Of a DNA stretch of 64,000 bases, positions 7,324-17,259 are shown in pieces. The DNA is taken from contig CBDFGK010000002.1 of NCBI GenBank assembly GCA_965247075.1, forward strand, positions 1,550,001 through 1,614,000, given 5' to 3'. The stretch is from CBDFGK01 sp965247075. GTDB lineage: Bacteria > Pseudomonadota > Gammaproteobacteria > Pseudomonadales > Halieaceae. Position numbers and translations under genes: made by a program. Positions within the stretch are counted from its first letter, which is position 1; every line of letters begins with the position of its first letter. A model generated the notes under the pieces. The model did no database searches. It saw nothing but the letters and a program-made list of their open reading frames with translations, and was not told the origin of the DNA.

Positions 7324-10027
7324 GGCACTGCTTGTACTTTTTACCTGATCCACAGGGGCATGGCTCATTGCGACCGTGCTTCTTTCCCGCGCGCATATAT
7401 GGCTGGCTGGGCGCCACCTGCTCCGGCCCCTGTGGCGGCATTTGCCCGCCACCGGCCGCCATCGCCGGCGCCTGCGCATGTTGAAAGGCGAGCTGCTCCC
7501 TGGCTGCGGCCTGCCGGCGTTGCTGTTGCAGCAGCTCAGCCTCATCCTGGCGTTGAATCTGGATATGACTGAGGAATTTGACCACTTCATACTTCAGAGT
7601 AACCAGCAACTCCTGGAACAGCTCAAAAGACTCGCGCTTGTACTCCTGCTTGGGGTTCTTCTGGGCATAGGCACGCAGATGTATACCCTGACGCAGATGA
7701 TCCATGGTCGCCAGGTGCTCCTTCCACAGCGTATCGAGAATCTGCAGCATGATCTGCTTCTCGATCTTGCGCATATCCGGTCCCACTGCGTCGCATTTCT
7801 GCCGGTAGTGCTCCGTTACCAGCGTCAGGATTCTTTCCCGCAGGCCTTCCTCGTGTAAATCGTCATCTTCATCCAGCCACTGCTGCGCCGGCGTTGTCAC
7901 CACAAACTCAGCTTCCATCTGGCGCTCCAGGCCGGCTGTATCCCACTGCTCCTCGACACTCATGGGCGGAATAAATTCGCTGATCGTGTCACTGACGACA
8001 TCGTTGCGAATGGCCTCAATTGTCTCGGAGATATCTTCGGTCTCCAGCAAGTCGTTGCGCTGCCGGTAGACAACCTGGCGTTGATCATTGGCGACGTCAT
8101 CGTACTCAAGCAACTGCTTGCGGATATCAAAGTTGCGACCTTCGACCTTGCGCTGAGCCTTTTCAATTGCATTGGTAACCATGCGATGCTCGATAGCCTC
8201 GCCTTTCTCCATACCCAGAGCTTGCATGAAATTCTTGACGCGCTCAGAGGCAAATATTCGCATCAGGTTATCTTCCAGGGAGAGATAAAAACGCGATACG
8301 CCCGGGTCACCCTGGCGACCGGCTCGGCCCCGCAACTGGTTATCTATACGACGTGACTCGTGACGCTCGGTACCAAAAATGTGCAAGCCGCCGGCCGCCA
8401 GTACCTTGTCATGCCGGGTCTGCCACTGCTGACGGTGTTCTGCCAATTGCTCAGCGGCGACATCTCCCAGGCCTTTCAGTTCTGCATCCCAGTTGCCACC
8501 CAGCACGATATCGGTACCCCGACCGGCCATATTGGTGGCAATAGTTACCGTTCCAGGCACACCTGCCTGGGCGATAATATGGGCTTCCCGCTCATGGTAT
8601 TTCGCATTGAGTACCTGGTGTTCAATTTTTGCTTTCTTGAAGCGGCGCGACATTTCCTCGGAGGTATCAATAGTGGCCGTGCCCACCAAAACCGGCGCAC
8701 CTTTCTCAATGCATTCCCTGACATCTTCCACTACTGCATCATATTTCTCATCCTTGGATAAATAGACCAGGTCATTGAGGTCATCTCTCATGGTGGCAAC
8801 GTTGGTGGGAATAACCATAACCTGCAAACCGTATATTTGCCTGAACTCAAATGCTTCCGTATCGGCAGTACCCGTCATTCCAGACAACTTGTCATACATA
8901 CGAAAATAGTTCTGGAAGGTTGTCGAAGCCATGGTCTGGCTTTCGTTTTGGATAGCAACCCCTTCCTTCGCTTCGATGGCCTGATGCAAACCTTCAGACA
9001 GGCGACGACCAGCCATGGTGCGGCCGGTATGCTCGTCTATCAGTACCACTTGCCCATCCTGCACGATGTATTCAGTATCCCTGTGAAACAACACATGGGC
9101 CCGCAGTGCCGAGTGTACATGGTGCAACAGGTTCAGATTGGTTGCCGCATACAGACTGTCGCCCTCTTCAAGCAGCTTTTCCTGAATCATCAGTTCTTCG
9201 ATATATATATGGCCTTCTTCATTCAATTCCACCTGGCGCATCTTTTCATCGATGCTGTAGTGGCCTTCCTCTACTTCGGTGGCCGGCTGTAGTAGTGGAA
9301 TAAATCTGTTGATACGCTTGTACAGTTCAGAACTGTCTTCGGCGGCACCGGAAATGATTAGCGGTGTGCGCGCTTCGTCAATCAGTATCGAGTCCACCTC
9401 ATCGACGATGGCAAAAGTCAAACTCCCCTGCCGGCGGTCTTCTCTGGTGAAAGCCATATTGTCACGCAGGTAATCAAATCCAAATTCATTGTTGGTGCCG
9501 TAAATAATATCGGCCTGATAGGCGGCCAGCTTTTCCATTGGGTCCTGTCCGGAGGTTATTACACCGACTCGCATACCCAAAAAATCGTACAGCGGCCCCA
9601 TCCAGGCAGCATCTCGACTGGCGAGATAATCGTTGACAGTGATCAGGTGCACGCCATCGCCGCTCAACGCGTTGAGATAGGCGGGCAAGGTCGCCACCAG
9701 GGTTTTACCCTCACCGGTACGCATCTCGGCAATCTTGCCCTCGTGCAAGGTCAGGCCGCCGATCAATTGCACATCAAAATGCCGTAAGCCCAGTGAACGT
9801 TCTCCTGCCTCACGCACAACGGCAAAGGCTTCTGGCAGGATCTGATCCAGGCTTTCGCCAGTGGCCAGGCGCCGCTTGAATTCTTCGGTCTTGTCACGCA
9901 ACTGCTCATCAGTCAGCGCTGCTATTTGCTCGGTCTGTTCATTAATCTTCTTGACCACTTTGCCCATACGCTTGAGCTCGCGATCATTTTTAGTGCCGAA
10001 GAAAAATTTTGGTAGCCTGGATATCAT
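7310..10027 (-). CDS. secA: Preprotein translocase ATPase SecA
   Basis: The motor ATPase of the Sec export channel, acting at the inner membrane. The chosen ATG gives 905 residues; a TTG four codons upstream is possible but less likely. Motifs seen include GEGKTLVATL (Walker A), FAIVDEVDSILIDEARTP (DEAD-type box), NMAGRGTDI, and the C-terminal zinc-binding tail with CPCGSGKKYKQCH that contacts SecB and lipids. It is full length with no sign of damage. An M23 peptidase gene lies upstream on the same strand, an arrangement seen in many gammaproteobacteria. Confidence 0.96.
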   Translation of the reverse strand: MISRLPKFFFGTKNDRELKRMGKVVKKINEQTEQIAALTDEQLRDKTEEFKRRLATGESLDQILPEAFAVVREAGERSLGLRHFDVQLIGGLTLHEGKIAEMRTGEGKTLVATLPAYLNALSGDGVHLITVNDYLASRDAAWMGPLYDFLGMRVGVITSGQDPMEKLAAYQADIIYGTNNEFGFDYLRDNMAFTREDRRQGSLTFAIVDEVDSILIDEARTPLIISGAAEDSSELYKRINRFIPLLQPATEVEEGHYSIDEKMRQVELNEEGHIYIEELMIQEKLLEEGDSLYAATNLNLLHHVHSALRAHVLFHRDTEYIVQDGQVVLIDEHTGRTMAGRRLSEGLHQAIEAKEGVAIQNESQTMASTTFQNYFRMYDKLSGMTGTADTEAFEFRQIYGLQVMVIPTNVATMRDDLNDLVYLSKDEKYDAVVEDVRECIEKGAPVLVGTATIDTSEEMSRRFKKAKIEHQVLNAKYHEREAHIIAQAGVPGTVTIATNMAGRGTDIVLGGNWDAELKGLGDVAAEQLAEHRQQWQTRHDKVLAAGGLHIFGTERHESRRIDNQLRGRAGRQGDPGVSRFYLSLEDNLMRIFASERVKNFMQALGMEKGEAIEHRMVTNAIEKAQRKVEGRNFDIRKQLLEYDDVANDQRQVVYRQRNDLLETEDISETIEAIRNDVVSDTISEFIPPMSVEEQWDTAGLERQMEAEFVVTTPAQQWLDEDDDLHEEGLRERILTLVTEHYRQKCDAVGPDMRKIEKQIMLQILDTLWKEHLATMDHLRQGIHLRAYAQKNPKQEYKRESFELFQELLVTLKYEVVKFLSHIQIQRQDEAELLQQQRRQAAAREQLAFQHAQAPAMAAGGGQMPPQGPEQVAPSQPYMRAGKKHGRNEPCPCGSGKKYKQCHGKL

Positions 10028-10119
10028 GGTTCGATCCAATCTGGTAAATACGTAAGATAGGTCCCAAAGTCCTCGCCGGCGAGGCTGCGGGTGGGTGTTG
10101 GAGATAGCTGGGAGGAGTA

Positions 10120-11058
10120 TCAGCGGTTAGTGCGTGCTATGTAGCTAGCCGGGTCGACCGGGCGACCGTGTTTGTAAACTTCGTAATGGACATGTGGACC
10201 GGTAGATCGACCACTGCTGCCCATCAGGGCAACAACCTGTCCTTTCTTGACGATATCACCCACTTTTACAAGATTGCTCTCATTGTGAGCGTAACGTGTT
10301 GAAAACCCGTCGCCGTGGCTAATCTCTACCATCTCGCCGTAACCATAGCGATCCCCGGACCAGGTAATTACACCACCGGCCACCGCGAGGATATCCGACC
10401 CCTGCTTGCCAGTAAAATCGAGTCCCTGATGCCAGGCTGATTTGCCGGTAAAGGGATCTTTGCGGCGGCCAAATGCTGACGACTGCCAGCCTTTGCCAAT
10501 AGGCCGCCCGGACAGGTAAATTTCATCTTGTAACTGACGGCTCGCCAGCAATACCTGTAACAGTTCCAACTGTTGCTCGCGGTCGGTGATCAGCGCGTCG
10601 AGCTCATTCATTTCCTCGGCCAGGGAGGTAGGCGCCAAGGTTGTGACTGGCGCGCCGGATTCACTGCTCAGCAGAGGACCACCCATGGCAGGGCTGCGGC
10701 TGAAATCAAACTCGCCATCATCCAGACCTGCCAAACCGGTAAGTCGCTGCCCCATCGCATCCAGCCGGAGCAGCCGCGCTTCCATTTCTGCGGCAGTCGT
10801 GGAAAGTGCCTGTATACGGCGTTTTGCCTGGAGGCGCAGGTCAGTGACGGCCTGATTTTGGGCATCGAGCTCATCCTGAAGAGCAGCGAGGCTGCCACTC
10901 TCCACGCCCGCCTGCCAGGACTGAGTCAAAAGATAACCCCAACCAGCCACTCCCAGTGGTAAACCAAACAAACACAGGGACAGCAAGGCACGCGTCCAGG
11001 AACCCAGTGCAAATGACCTGGAACCACCGAGTTGCCTATCGATCAGGATGATTTTCAT
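10120..11058 (-). CDS. Periplasmic M23 family metallopeptidase (LytM domain)
   Basis: Predicted cell-wall endopeptidase or LytM-type regulator, anchored by one N-terminal membrane segment (about residues 23-45). It has a coiled-coil middle (about 55-110) and a C-terminal peptidase domain. The zinc ligands HxxxD (HQGLDF) and HVHYEVY are both present, so the domain may be active. The ATG at 11058 gives MKIILIDRQLGG, the normal start of this secA-linked family; earlier starts add non-homologous residues. It ends 92 bp before secA. Confidence 0.88.
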   Translation of the reverse strand: MKIILIDRQLGGSRSFALGSWTRALLSLCLFGLPLGVAGWGYLLTQSWQAGVESGSLAALQDELDAQNQAVTDLRLQAKRRIQALSTTAAEMEARLLRLDAMGQRLTGLAGLDDGEFDFSRSPAMGGPLLSSESGAPVTTLAPTSLAEEMNELDALITDREQQLELLQVLLASRQLQDEIYLSGRPIGKGWQSSAFGRRKDPFTGKSAWHQGLDFTGKQGSDILAVAGGVITWSGDRYGYGEMVEISHGDGFSTRYAHNESNLVKVGDIVKKGQVVALMGSSGRSTGPHVHYEVYKHGRPVDPASYIARTNR

Positions 11059-11278
11059 GTGTCGCTGACGTACTCCCCCTAGAGTTGGGGGGACTATCGC
11101 ATATCTAACCTGAAAATTCCATGCGGTGTCCGGGTTCACCACATATGAGACAAAATCAGGCAGCCAGGGTGAGTTGCCGTTTCCTCTGCTGCATAGGGTT
11201 GCCTGACGCCAGACAGACGCAGGGCTGCTCTGTTAGCATGCTCAATATGCACAGCGCCATACAGCATGAGGAGCGGCA

Positions 11279-11677
11279 ATGCGTTTACTACTGAACATAT
11301 TGTGGGTAGTTTTCGGCGGGTTCTTCATGGGCCTGGCCTGGTTCCTGTACGGACTTTTGGCAGCCATCACTATTGTCGGCATTCCCTGGGCGCGGGCCTG
11401 CTTCAATATCGGCTGGTTTATTATCTGGCCCTTTGGGCGTGAAGCCGTTAATCGTGAGCGCCTCACTGGAGAGAGCGACATTGGTACGGGCTGCCTGGGC
11501 ATGATCGGCAATATCATCTGGTTCATCTTCGCCGGCTTCTGGCTGGCGCTGGGACACCTGATTATTGCGCTGGGTTACTTCATCACTATTGTCGGCATTC
11601 CCTTCGGTTACCAGCACATCAAATTTATTGGCGTATCCATGTTGCCGATCGGTAAAGCTATCGTCGATATCGACTAG
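11279..11677 (+). CDS. yccF: YccF family inner-membrane protein
   Basis: A 132-residue protein with two copies of the YccF domain. Each copy has a hydrophobic helix pair ending in IVGIPWARACF or IVGIPFGYQHI, the family hallmark. The family is widespread in bacteria but its function is not known. The gene stands alone, divergent from the M23 peptidase and convergent with the deacylase gene downstream. Confidence 0.85.
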   Translation: MRLLLNILWVVFGGFFMGLAWFLYGLLAAITIVGIPWARACFNIGWFIIWPFGREAVNRERLTGESDIGTGCLGMIGNIIWFIFAGFWLALGHLIIALGYFITIVGIPFGYQHIKFIGVSMLPIGKAIVDID

Positions 11678-11742
11678 GCTCTGTGTGCTGAATACTCTTG
11701 ACCGAATTGCCATCAGGTAGGCGATTCGCGTGCGGCCCACTG

Positions 11743-12663
11743 CTACCGGGCAGCTTGAATCAAGTACTGCAGACCCCCCATGATCGCTGCTACCTGGGCC
11801 TCAATGCAGTTCTCATCAGTGACCGTTGGGCTGTCCGGGTAAACCTCCGTTGTGGTCACAAACCTGGCTTGGGTCACGCCCATACAGAGTCCCAGAGGGC
11901 CGGCCTCGTAGTTGATGACGCCGTGTTGCTGCAACGGTTCGCCGATAATCTTGCCGTCAAGGGGGGGAGCAATATGTGTGACTTTCTCGACCGACCTGAT
12001 AACGGCGGTTTGGAAATCGACAGCGGGCCTGGCAGCGTCACCAACGGTGTAGAAGCCATCAGGGATGTCCCAGTTGTCTTGTGTAACGGCATCACGGGCG
12101 GCCAGAGCCGGCCTGAACTCCGTGTTGTCGGTATCTGTTGTTTCGTGCAGATCGACATGAGCCAGGCAGTTGATTGAGGCGGTTTCCAGGTATCGCATTA
12201 CCGCGGCTGCTTCCTCCGAAGGACTATCGGACCTGAATGACCGATTTGGATCTACGGCGCGCGGGTTCCAGCGGTTGATGGTTTCATAAGCCCATGGACT
12301 GACACATGGCATCACCAGGAAGTTGAACTGATCGGCGAAGTTCTTTGCTTCAGTTTGGAGGAAGCGGATCGCACCTTGCGCGCCGCTGGTTTCATAACCG
12401 TGAACACCACCGGTGACGAACACAGTAGGCAAATTAAGATCCCATTGCCGTGACCTCAATACGTAGAGTGAGTACCGCCCGGGGACATAAGACAGTTCAC
12501 CATAGCGTTCAACCTGAAAGTCGTCCTGCAACGCTTCGATCTTGGCGACGACTTCGTCAGCATAGAGTCGCTTTACAGACTGGGCAGCGAACCAGACGGC
12601 TTTCTCCCTTTCGTCCCACGCCTTGCCCGGTGTTCCTATTGGGTATTCTTCGGATTGATGCAT
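11743..12663 (-). CDS. M14-like succinylglutamate desuccinylase/aspartoacylase family protein
   Basis: A predicted zinc carboxypeptidase-fold deacylase or peptidase of about 306 residues. Zinc ligands are visible as GGVHGYETSGA (HxxE) and AHVDLHETTDTD. A likely catalytic Glu is in TTTEVYPD. Starting at ATG 12663 (MHQSEEYPIG) seems natural; an in-frame ATG at 12699 would add 12 residues, and neither has a clear ribosome site. No signal peptide is seen, so it is probably cytoplasmic. The substrate cannot be told from sequence. Confidence 0.75.
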   Translation of the reverse strand: MHQSEEYPIGTPGKAWDEREKAVWFAAQSVKRLYADEVVAKIEALQDDFQVERYGELSYVPGRYSLYVLRSRQWDLNLPTVFVTGGVHGYETSGAQGAIRFLQTEAKNFADQFNFLVMPCVSPWAYETINRWNPRAVDPNRSFRSDSPSEEAAAVMRYLETASINCLAHVDLHETTDTDNTEFRPALAARDAVTQDNWDIPDGFYTVGDAARPAVDFQTAVIRSVEKVTHIAPPLDGKIIGEPLQQHGVINYEAGPLGLCMGVTQARFVTTTEVYPDSPTVTDENCIEAQVAAIMGGLQYLIQAAR

Positions 12664-12833
12664 GATGTGATTTCTGTTCAGGTTTATCTGGCATAGCATA
12701 CGTCACGGCGTCGTTACTTGCAGCAGGAATTGCGTAGAACATTGCGACGCAACGAAAAACTCCACTACACCAACAGGGATCAAGTAACATAGGGTTCAAT
12801 AACCTGCTGTTTGTTGATTAAAGGCTCGCTGTT

Positions 12834-13385
12834 ATGAAACACCGGCTACTGCTGTGGCTACCTAATCTATTCACGGCCCTGCGCGTAGTGCTGGTGCTGC
12901 CCCTTTGCCTGCTGATTATTGCGGATGAGTATGTCGCGGCATTGTGGGTTGCGTTGATTGCCGGCGTCAGTGACAGTTTGGACGGTTGGACCGCACGGCG
13001 GCTGAATATAACCAGCCGCTTCGGGGCTATTGCCGACCCCCTGGCAGACAAACTGATGCTCGGTGGCGCCTACCTGAGCTTTGCGCTGGCCGGCTTACTG
13101 CCCTGGTGGGTAGCGCTGGTGGTAGTGGGACGAGATGTTTTTATTGTTACCGGCGCACTGCTCTACCACTGGCGCTTCGGTCGCTATGATATAGATCCCA
13201 GTCGTTGGGGCAAGCTCAGCACTTTCGTACAAATACTATTTGCCGTGCTGCTGCTGGCGCAACAGGTGCAGCCGCTCATGCCACCACAACTGCTGGAATT
13301 GGTGCGCTACGCGCTGCTACTGTTGGCGTTTACCAGCGCCGCTCACTACGGCGTGGTATGGGGCTCGAAAGCGCGGGCCCAGTGA
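12834..13385 (+). CDS. CDP-alcohol phosphatidyltransferase family protein
   Basis: An integral membrane enzyme of 183 residues that transfers a phosphatidyl group from CDP-diacylglycerol to an alcohol. The signature DGxxARxxxxxxxxGxxxDxxxD is complete (SDSLDGWTARRLN, then RFGAIADPLADKLM). There are about five membrane helices. PgsA-like phosphatidylglycerophosphate synthase is the closest general type, but the alcohol acceptor is uncertain. The gene is monocistronic and convergent with a TonB receptor. Confidence 0.8.
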   Translation: MKHRLLLWLPNLFTALRVVLVLPLCLLIIADEYVAALWVALIAGVSDSLDGWTARRLNITSRFGAIADPLADKLMLGGAYLSFALAGLLPWWVALVVVGRDVFIVTGALLYHWRFGRYDIDPSRWGKLSTFVQILFAVLLLAQQVQPLMPPQLLELVRYALLLLAFTSAAHYGVVWGSKARAQ

Positions 13386-13460
13386 CAACCCGCAGCGCTG
13401 GTGCAGCAGGGCTCATTTCGACATGGCGATACGGCCGATTGGTAATCCTGTACTCAGGAT

Positions 13461-15872
13461 TTAGAAGTTGTAGCGCGCCTGCAACGCGACATTGAATGGC
13501 GCGTTGTAGAAACCGTAGTAGGCGGTTGCCACACCGGGTGCACCGATCGCCGCATTGAAAGCACCTGAGAGCGTGGTTGAAACCGGCGCCTGGTTGCCAA
13601 AGGTCAGCACTTCTTCATCAGTGATGTTCTCCAATAACACAGCCACGCTCCAAGCCCCATCGTTGGAAGCCAGGGCAATGCGGCCGTTGAGCTTGGTGAA
13701 GGAATCCTGCGTCAGATTGGGGTCCAGGGTAGGCGATACGAAGTAATCGTCACTGTAGATCAGGTCCAGCCCCAGCGTCAGCTCCATGGAACCGCCGACG
13801 GGAATGAAGTACTGACCACCGACATTCGCGGTCCATTCTGGAGTAAATTCCCGGGCATCACCAGACCGGTCACACAGGCCTTCCAGGGGACTTCCAGCGC
13901 CATAATCCGGCGTTTCGCCAAAGTAGCACTGGGAGTTGGGGAAGCTGTCGAATTCAAAGTCCAGGTAACCGGCGGCAAAGGATAGCAACAGCGCCTCCGT
14001 GGCCTGCCAACGACCTTCCAGCTCAATACCCTGGGTGGTGGCTTCGCCGGCATTGGTCACGTTGAATCCGAGCGTGCCATCAAACTGACTGGTTTGCAGA
14101 TCTTCATATTCGGTGCGATACAGGGCAATGTTCACCTCTGCTGCACCGCCGGCCAGCGTCATCTTGGTGCCGATTTCGTAGCTGGTAGCCAGCTCTTCAT
14201 TAAACTCAAAGGAGCCGGTGTTGTTGGCCCGGGCATCGAAGCCGCCCGCTTTGAAGCCCTCTGTGTAGGAGGCATACAACATACTGTCGTCGGTGGCATC
14301 CCATTGCACGTTCACTGCCGGGGTGAACTTGGATTCGTCGCGATCACAGGCCAGATTATGGCCGGTGGCATCGCTGGGGCCGCCACAATCAGTCAGGCCG
14401 CTAACATTGAACTGTTCGTTATCGATGGCAAAACCAACCGCATAGACAATTGGAGCAACCGGGCCAGTGAGAAGCGGCTGGCCGAGGATGTCCCGAACCG
14501 GACTGGCATCAACGATGTCGACAATCTCAATGTTTCTGAAGCCGCTCTTGTTCTCATCTGTAAATCGTCCACCTACAGTCAGACGCCAATCATCGGCAAT
14601 GTTCCAGGTGAACTGGGCAAACACTGACCACAAATCACTATCTTGGCCATAGGCGCGTCGGGCGCCGGTAGCGGGCAAGGCGGAGCTGAGTGCACCGAGC
14701 AGGCTGCCGTCGGGAACGATGGTGATATCATTTAGAATGACGTCATACTCCTGGTAGAAAGCACCGACAATCCAGTCAATGGTCTCACCGCCCGGTGAGG
14801 TCAACCGGAGCTCCTGGCTGGTCTGCTCGAACTCTTCCTTGCCCGAAGTATCAATCAAGATGGCGTTAATGAAGTCACAATCACACTGCTGGTAGTCCTC
14901 ATACTCTACCCGGGCAGTGATTGAGGTCAGCGTGTAGTCACCGACCAGCCAATCCACCTTCAGGGTGTAGTTGTCGACCTCGATTTCATCAATGTCGCCA
15001 TTGGACTGGCGCTCGAAGTCCTGTTTCGTGTCGAGAGCAACTGCACCGCCGGTCAGGGCTCCAACGGCGGTGGCAAAGGAGGGAGATCCATCCAACTCCA
15101 CCGGGTTGACAATCTCCAGAAAACGTCCCTCGGTATCAAACTGCGAGTTCTCGGCCTTGAAATCAATGACCAGGCTATCGGTGGGTTCCCAACGGAAGTT
15201 GGCCCGCAGCACCTGTTCGTCCAGCTCCGACTCGTCGCGGCCCAGATGGGTATTTTTGTAATAACCACCTGCATCGCGTTTGAGGCCGACTAGGCGGACA
15301 CCAAATCTATCACTCAGAGCGAAATTTACCGCACCGGAAAAATCGGTAGCTTCCTGGTCAAAGTTATACTCCGCCTGAACGAAGCCCTCAGTACCCTCGG
15401 TGCCGGCCTTCTCGGTGATCATGTGAATGGCGCCGGCAATGGCGTTCTTGCCAAACAGAATAGGCTGCGGTCCGCGCAACACCTCAACCCGGGCAATATC
15501 CAGGTAAGGTACCCGCGAAAGCGGCGCTCGGCCGTAATAAACGTCATCTACGTACATACCAACCGACTGCTCGAACGCTGGGTTGATGCCGGAACTGATA
15601 CCACGAATGCTAATATTAGTGCCGATGCCGGTCTGGTTCATACTCAGGTTCGGGACAAAATCTGACAGATCGTGCAAATTGGTGATGCCGGAATCGGTAA
15701 TCTTTTCAGCACCAACTACATTTACGGAAATGGGCACATCGCCCAGGCTTTCCACCCGTTTCTGCGCGGTAACCACCACCTCTTCCAACATTTGCGCCTG
15801 AACCGATGTTGCTGCTATGGCGAACCCTACGGCCACAACCAGAGGGTGTACTGACGTTATCATGCGAATCAT
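13461..15872 (-). CDS. TonB-dependent outer-membrane receptor (substrate unknown)
   Basis: An 803-residue receptor. It starts with a signal peptide cut near SVQAQ, followed by the TonB box region EEVVVTAQKR. The plug domain follows (DVPISVNVVG, VEVLRGPQPILFGKNAIAGAIH), then a long beta barrel ending in aromatic YNF. The neighbours do not suggest a substrate, and no pyrimidine-type operator box was seen upstream, unlike the two receptors at 32-37 kb. No TonB, ExbB or ExbD gene is in the window. Confidence 0.88.
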   Translation of the reverse strand: MIRMITSVHPLVVAVGFAIAATSVQAQMLEEVVVTAQKRVESLGDVPISVNVVGAEKITDSGITNLHDLSDFVPNLSMNQTGIGTNISIRGISSGINPAFEQSVGMYVDDVYYGRAPLSRVPYLDIARVEVLRGPQPILFGKNAIAGAIHMITEKAGTEGTEGFVQAEYNFDQEATDFSGAVNFALSDRFGVRLVGLKRDAGGYYKNTHLGRDESELDEQVLRANFRWEPTDSLVIDFKAENSQFDTEGRFLEIVNPVELDGSPSFATAVGALTGGAVALDTKQDFERQSNGDIDEIEVDNYTLKVDWLVGDYTLTSITARVEYEDYQQCDCDFINAILIDTSGKEEFEQTSQELRLTSPGGETIDWIVGAFYQEYDVILNDITIVPDGSLLGALSSALPATGARRAYGQDSDLWSVFAQFTWNIADDWRLTVGGRFTDENKSGFRNIEIVDIVDASPVRDILGQPLLTGPVAPIVYAVGFAIDNEQFNVSGLTDCGGPSDATGHNLACDRDESKFTPAVNVQWDATDDSMLYASYTEGFKAGGFDARANNTGSFEFNEELATSYEIGTKMTLAGGAAEVNIALYRTEYEDLQTSQFDGTLGFNVTNAGEATTQGIELEGRWQATEALLLSFAAGYLDFEFDSFPNSQCYFGETPDYGAGSPLEGLCDRSGDAREFTPEWTANVGGQYFIPVGGSMELTLGLDLIYSDDYFVSPTLDPNLTQDSFTKLNGRIALASNDGAWSVAVLLENITDEEVLTFGNQAPVSTTLSGAFNAAIGAPGVATAYYGFYNAPFNVALQARYNF

Positions 15873-16054
15873 GAATACCTACCTTTATTTGGAGTAATTG
15901 GAGCGTTTGTGGATTGTTGTCTTATACGAGCTGAAACGACCATCAACTCGCTATCCTCACACGGCGGCGGATAATACAGAGATAGCGCAATAATTTATGT
16001 GAACTAATACCGAAAAATAGCAACAGTGCGCGCAATGTTTCGATAGCGGCCCGC

Positions 16055-16546
16055 TCAAGCCACGCTCGACGCCTGTTTACGTAACCGGTTCATCTGCAAG
16101 GCGAGCAGGATCACAAATGTCACCAATATCACCAGCAAGGTTCCCTGCAACAGGGGGTCTTCAAACGACTTTACCAATGGCGCTTGTGGCGGAAAGCGTG
16201 TGAGGATTTCCGTTGCCGTGGGAATCAGGTGAAACAACATAGTGCCGGAATAACACAAGGCCACGAGGTATTTTTTGAAACTACCCAAAAAGCCGGTAGT
16301 CGCCGCGATAGTGCCCACAACCACTGCCAGGATAGTCAGCACCCCCAGTATGTGGGCCGGGCCAAAGCCACCGTGTTTATAAATACCCAGCGAACTCGCG
16401 GCGGTAATCAAGGTCGCCGCCAGGTAGAATTTTCCCAGCAGCCCTTCGATGCTGATCTGCTTATCCCGCCACAGCAGGTAAAAGCCGGCTAACACGGCCC
16501 CAGCGCCAATAATCGTGTGCAAAACTCCCAATGGACTCAACGGCAT
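16055..16546 (-). CDS. Small integral membrane protein of unknown function
   Basis: A 163-residue protein with about five hydrophobic helices and a basic C-terminus. I do not recognise a named family with certainty. A strong ribosome site (GAGGAGGCAAT) precedes the ATG, and it begins 9 bp after the stop of a saccharopine-dehydrogenase-like remnant, suggesting the two were once an operon. Confidence 0.7.
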   Translation of the reverse strand: MPLSPLGVLHTIIGAGAVLAGFYLLWRDKQISIEGLLGKFYLAATLITAASSLGIYKHGGFGPAHILGVLTILAVVVGTIAATTGFLGSFKKYLVALCYSGTMLFHLIPTATEILTRFPPQAPLVKSFEDPLLQGTLLVILVTFVILLALQMNRLRKQASSVA

Positions 16547-16555
16547 ATTGCCTCC

Positions 16556-16685
16556 TCAGCTATTTTCCAGTTCAAAAGCAAGACCCGCGTTTCGCTGCAA
16601 GCGCTCAATCAGTTGCGCTCCCATGGCCGCCGCCGGCGTCCAGATTCCGCCGCCGGCAAGATCAGGGTTATAGCCGGTTGCGGCA
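16556..16685 (-). pseudogene. C-terminal remnant of a saccharopine dehydrogenase-like (enoyl reductase) gene
   Basis: About 40 codons on the minus strand end at TGA 16556-16558. The readable part contains GGGIWTPAAAMGAQLIERL and ends GLAFELENS, like the C-terminus of NAD(P)-binding saccharopine dehydrogenase family proteins. There is no start codon or N-terminal domain; an in-frame stop lies just upstream, near 16700. The rest of the gene appears to be deleted. Its position directly before the membrane-protein gene fits an old operon. The family assignment is from memory of motif shape. Confidence 0.5.
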
Positions 16686-17259
16686 GGAGACTGGCAAGAT
16701 TATACATGGTGCTGATGCTGCTGTGGCAGGTGTGACACCGGTGGGCGGTGGTATGACCACCGGTTGCGCCCGGCAGACTCACCAACCATGGACAGCTTGC
16801 CGGGGATTTGGGCAGAATTCGTGTGGCGATTCGCCACGATATGTGTTTGAATTACCAGATCAAACCAAACAACCGAAACAAAGCGGCTGCCGCTGGCCGG
16901 GATTTTCGCAACAAACAAGGGTATTACCAATGGCGCAGCTTCACTTGACAAACACCATAAATCCACATCAATCCGTTACCTTCCCCCCCCCCCCCCCCGA
17001 ATACCTCCTGGGCCTGACCGGACACCTGCGCTTTTAGGGAAGGACAGCGGGGCGGTATGGATATGCCGCCCCTGTTGTGCCTGATATAACGCCACCCGCC
17101 ATTGCGTCCCGGAGAGACGGTTTTGTCAGCGCTCCAGGGGCCGCTGAATCCCTCTTTCAAGCCTTATTGCTGACCGCCACGCGGGCATGACACAATTGTA
17201 CGTCTCTCCCGGCGCCGGTCGTTTGGGTAGCCCAGGAGAAGTGACAGGACTGCATCGTT
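16686..17259. other. Intergenic region with a 16-base poly-C run; no gene seen
   Basis: About 570 bp between the dehydrogenase remnant and the S9 peptidase gene. I see no supported coding frame. It contains an unbroken run of sixteen C at 16983-16998, a tract prone to slippage. The 120 bp before 17260 probably holds the peptidase promoter, but no clear -35/-10 pair stands out. Confidence 0.6.

Noticed and set aside
7324..7590. 89-codon N-terminal extension of argJ
   Set aside because: It lies over the secA 3' end in another frame, is rich in Arg/Ser, and does not resemble ArgJ; the ATG at 7323 gives the normal start.
15873..16054. Possible RutR-like box before the first TonB receptor
   Set aside because: Nothing close to TTGACY-N4-TGGWCA was found, so this receptor is not counted in the proposed regulon.
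16517..17037. 168-codon plus-strand frame across the poly-C region
   Set aside because: Composition is low-complexity (Pro/Gln/Arg-rich), there is no ribosome site, and it runs through the 16-C tract.
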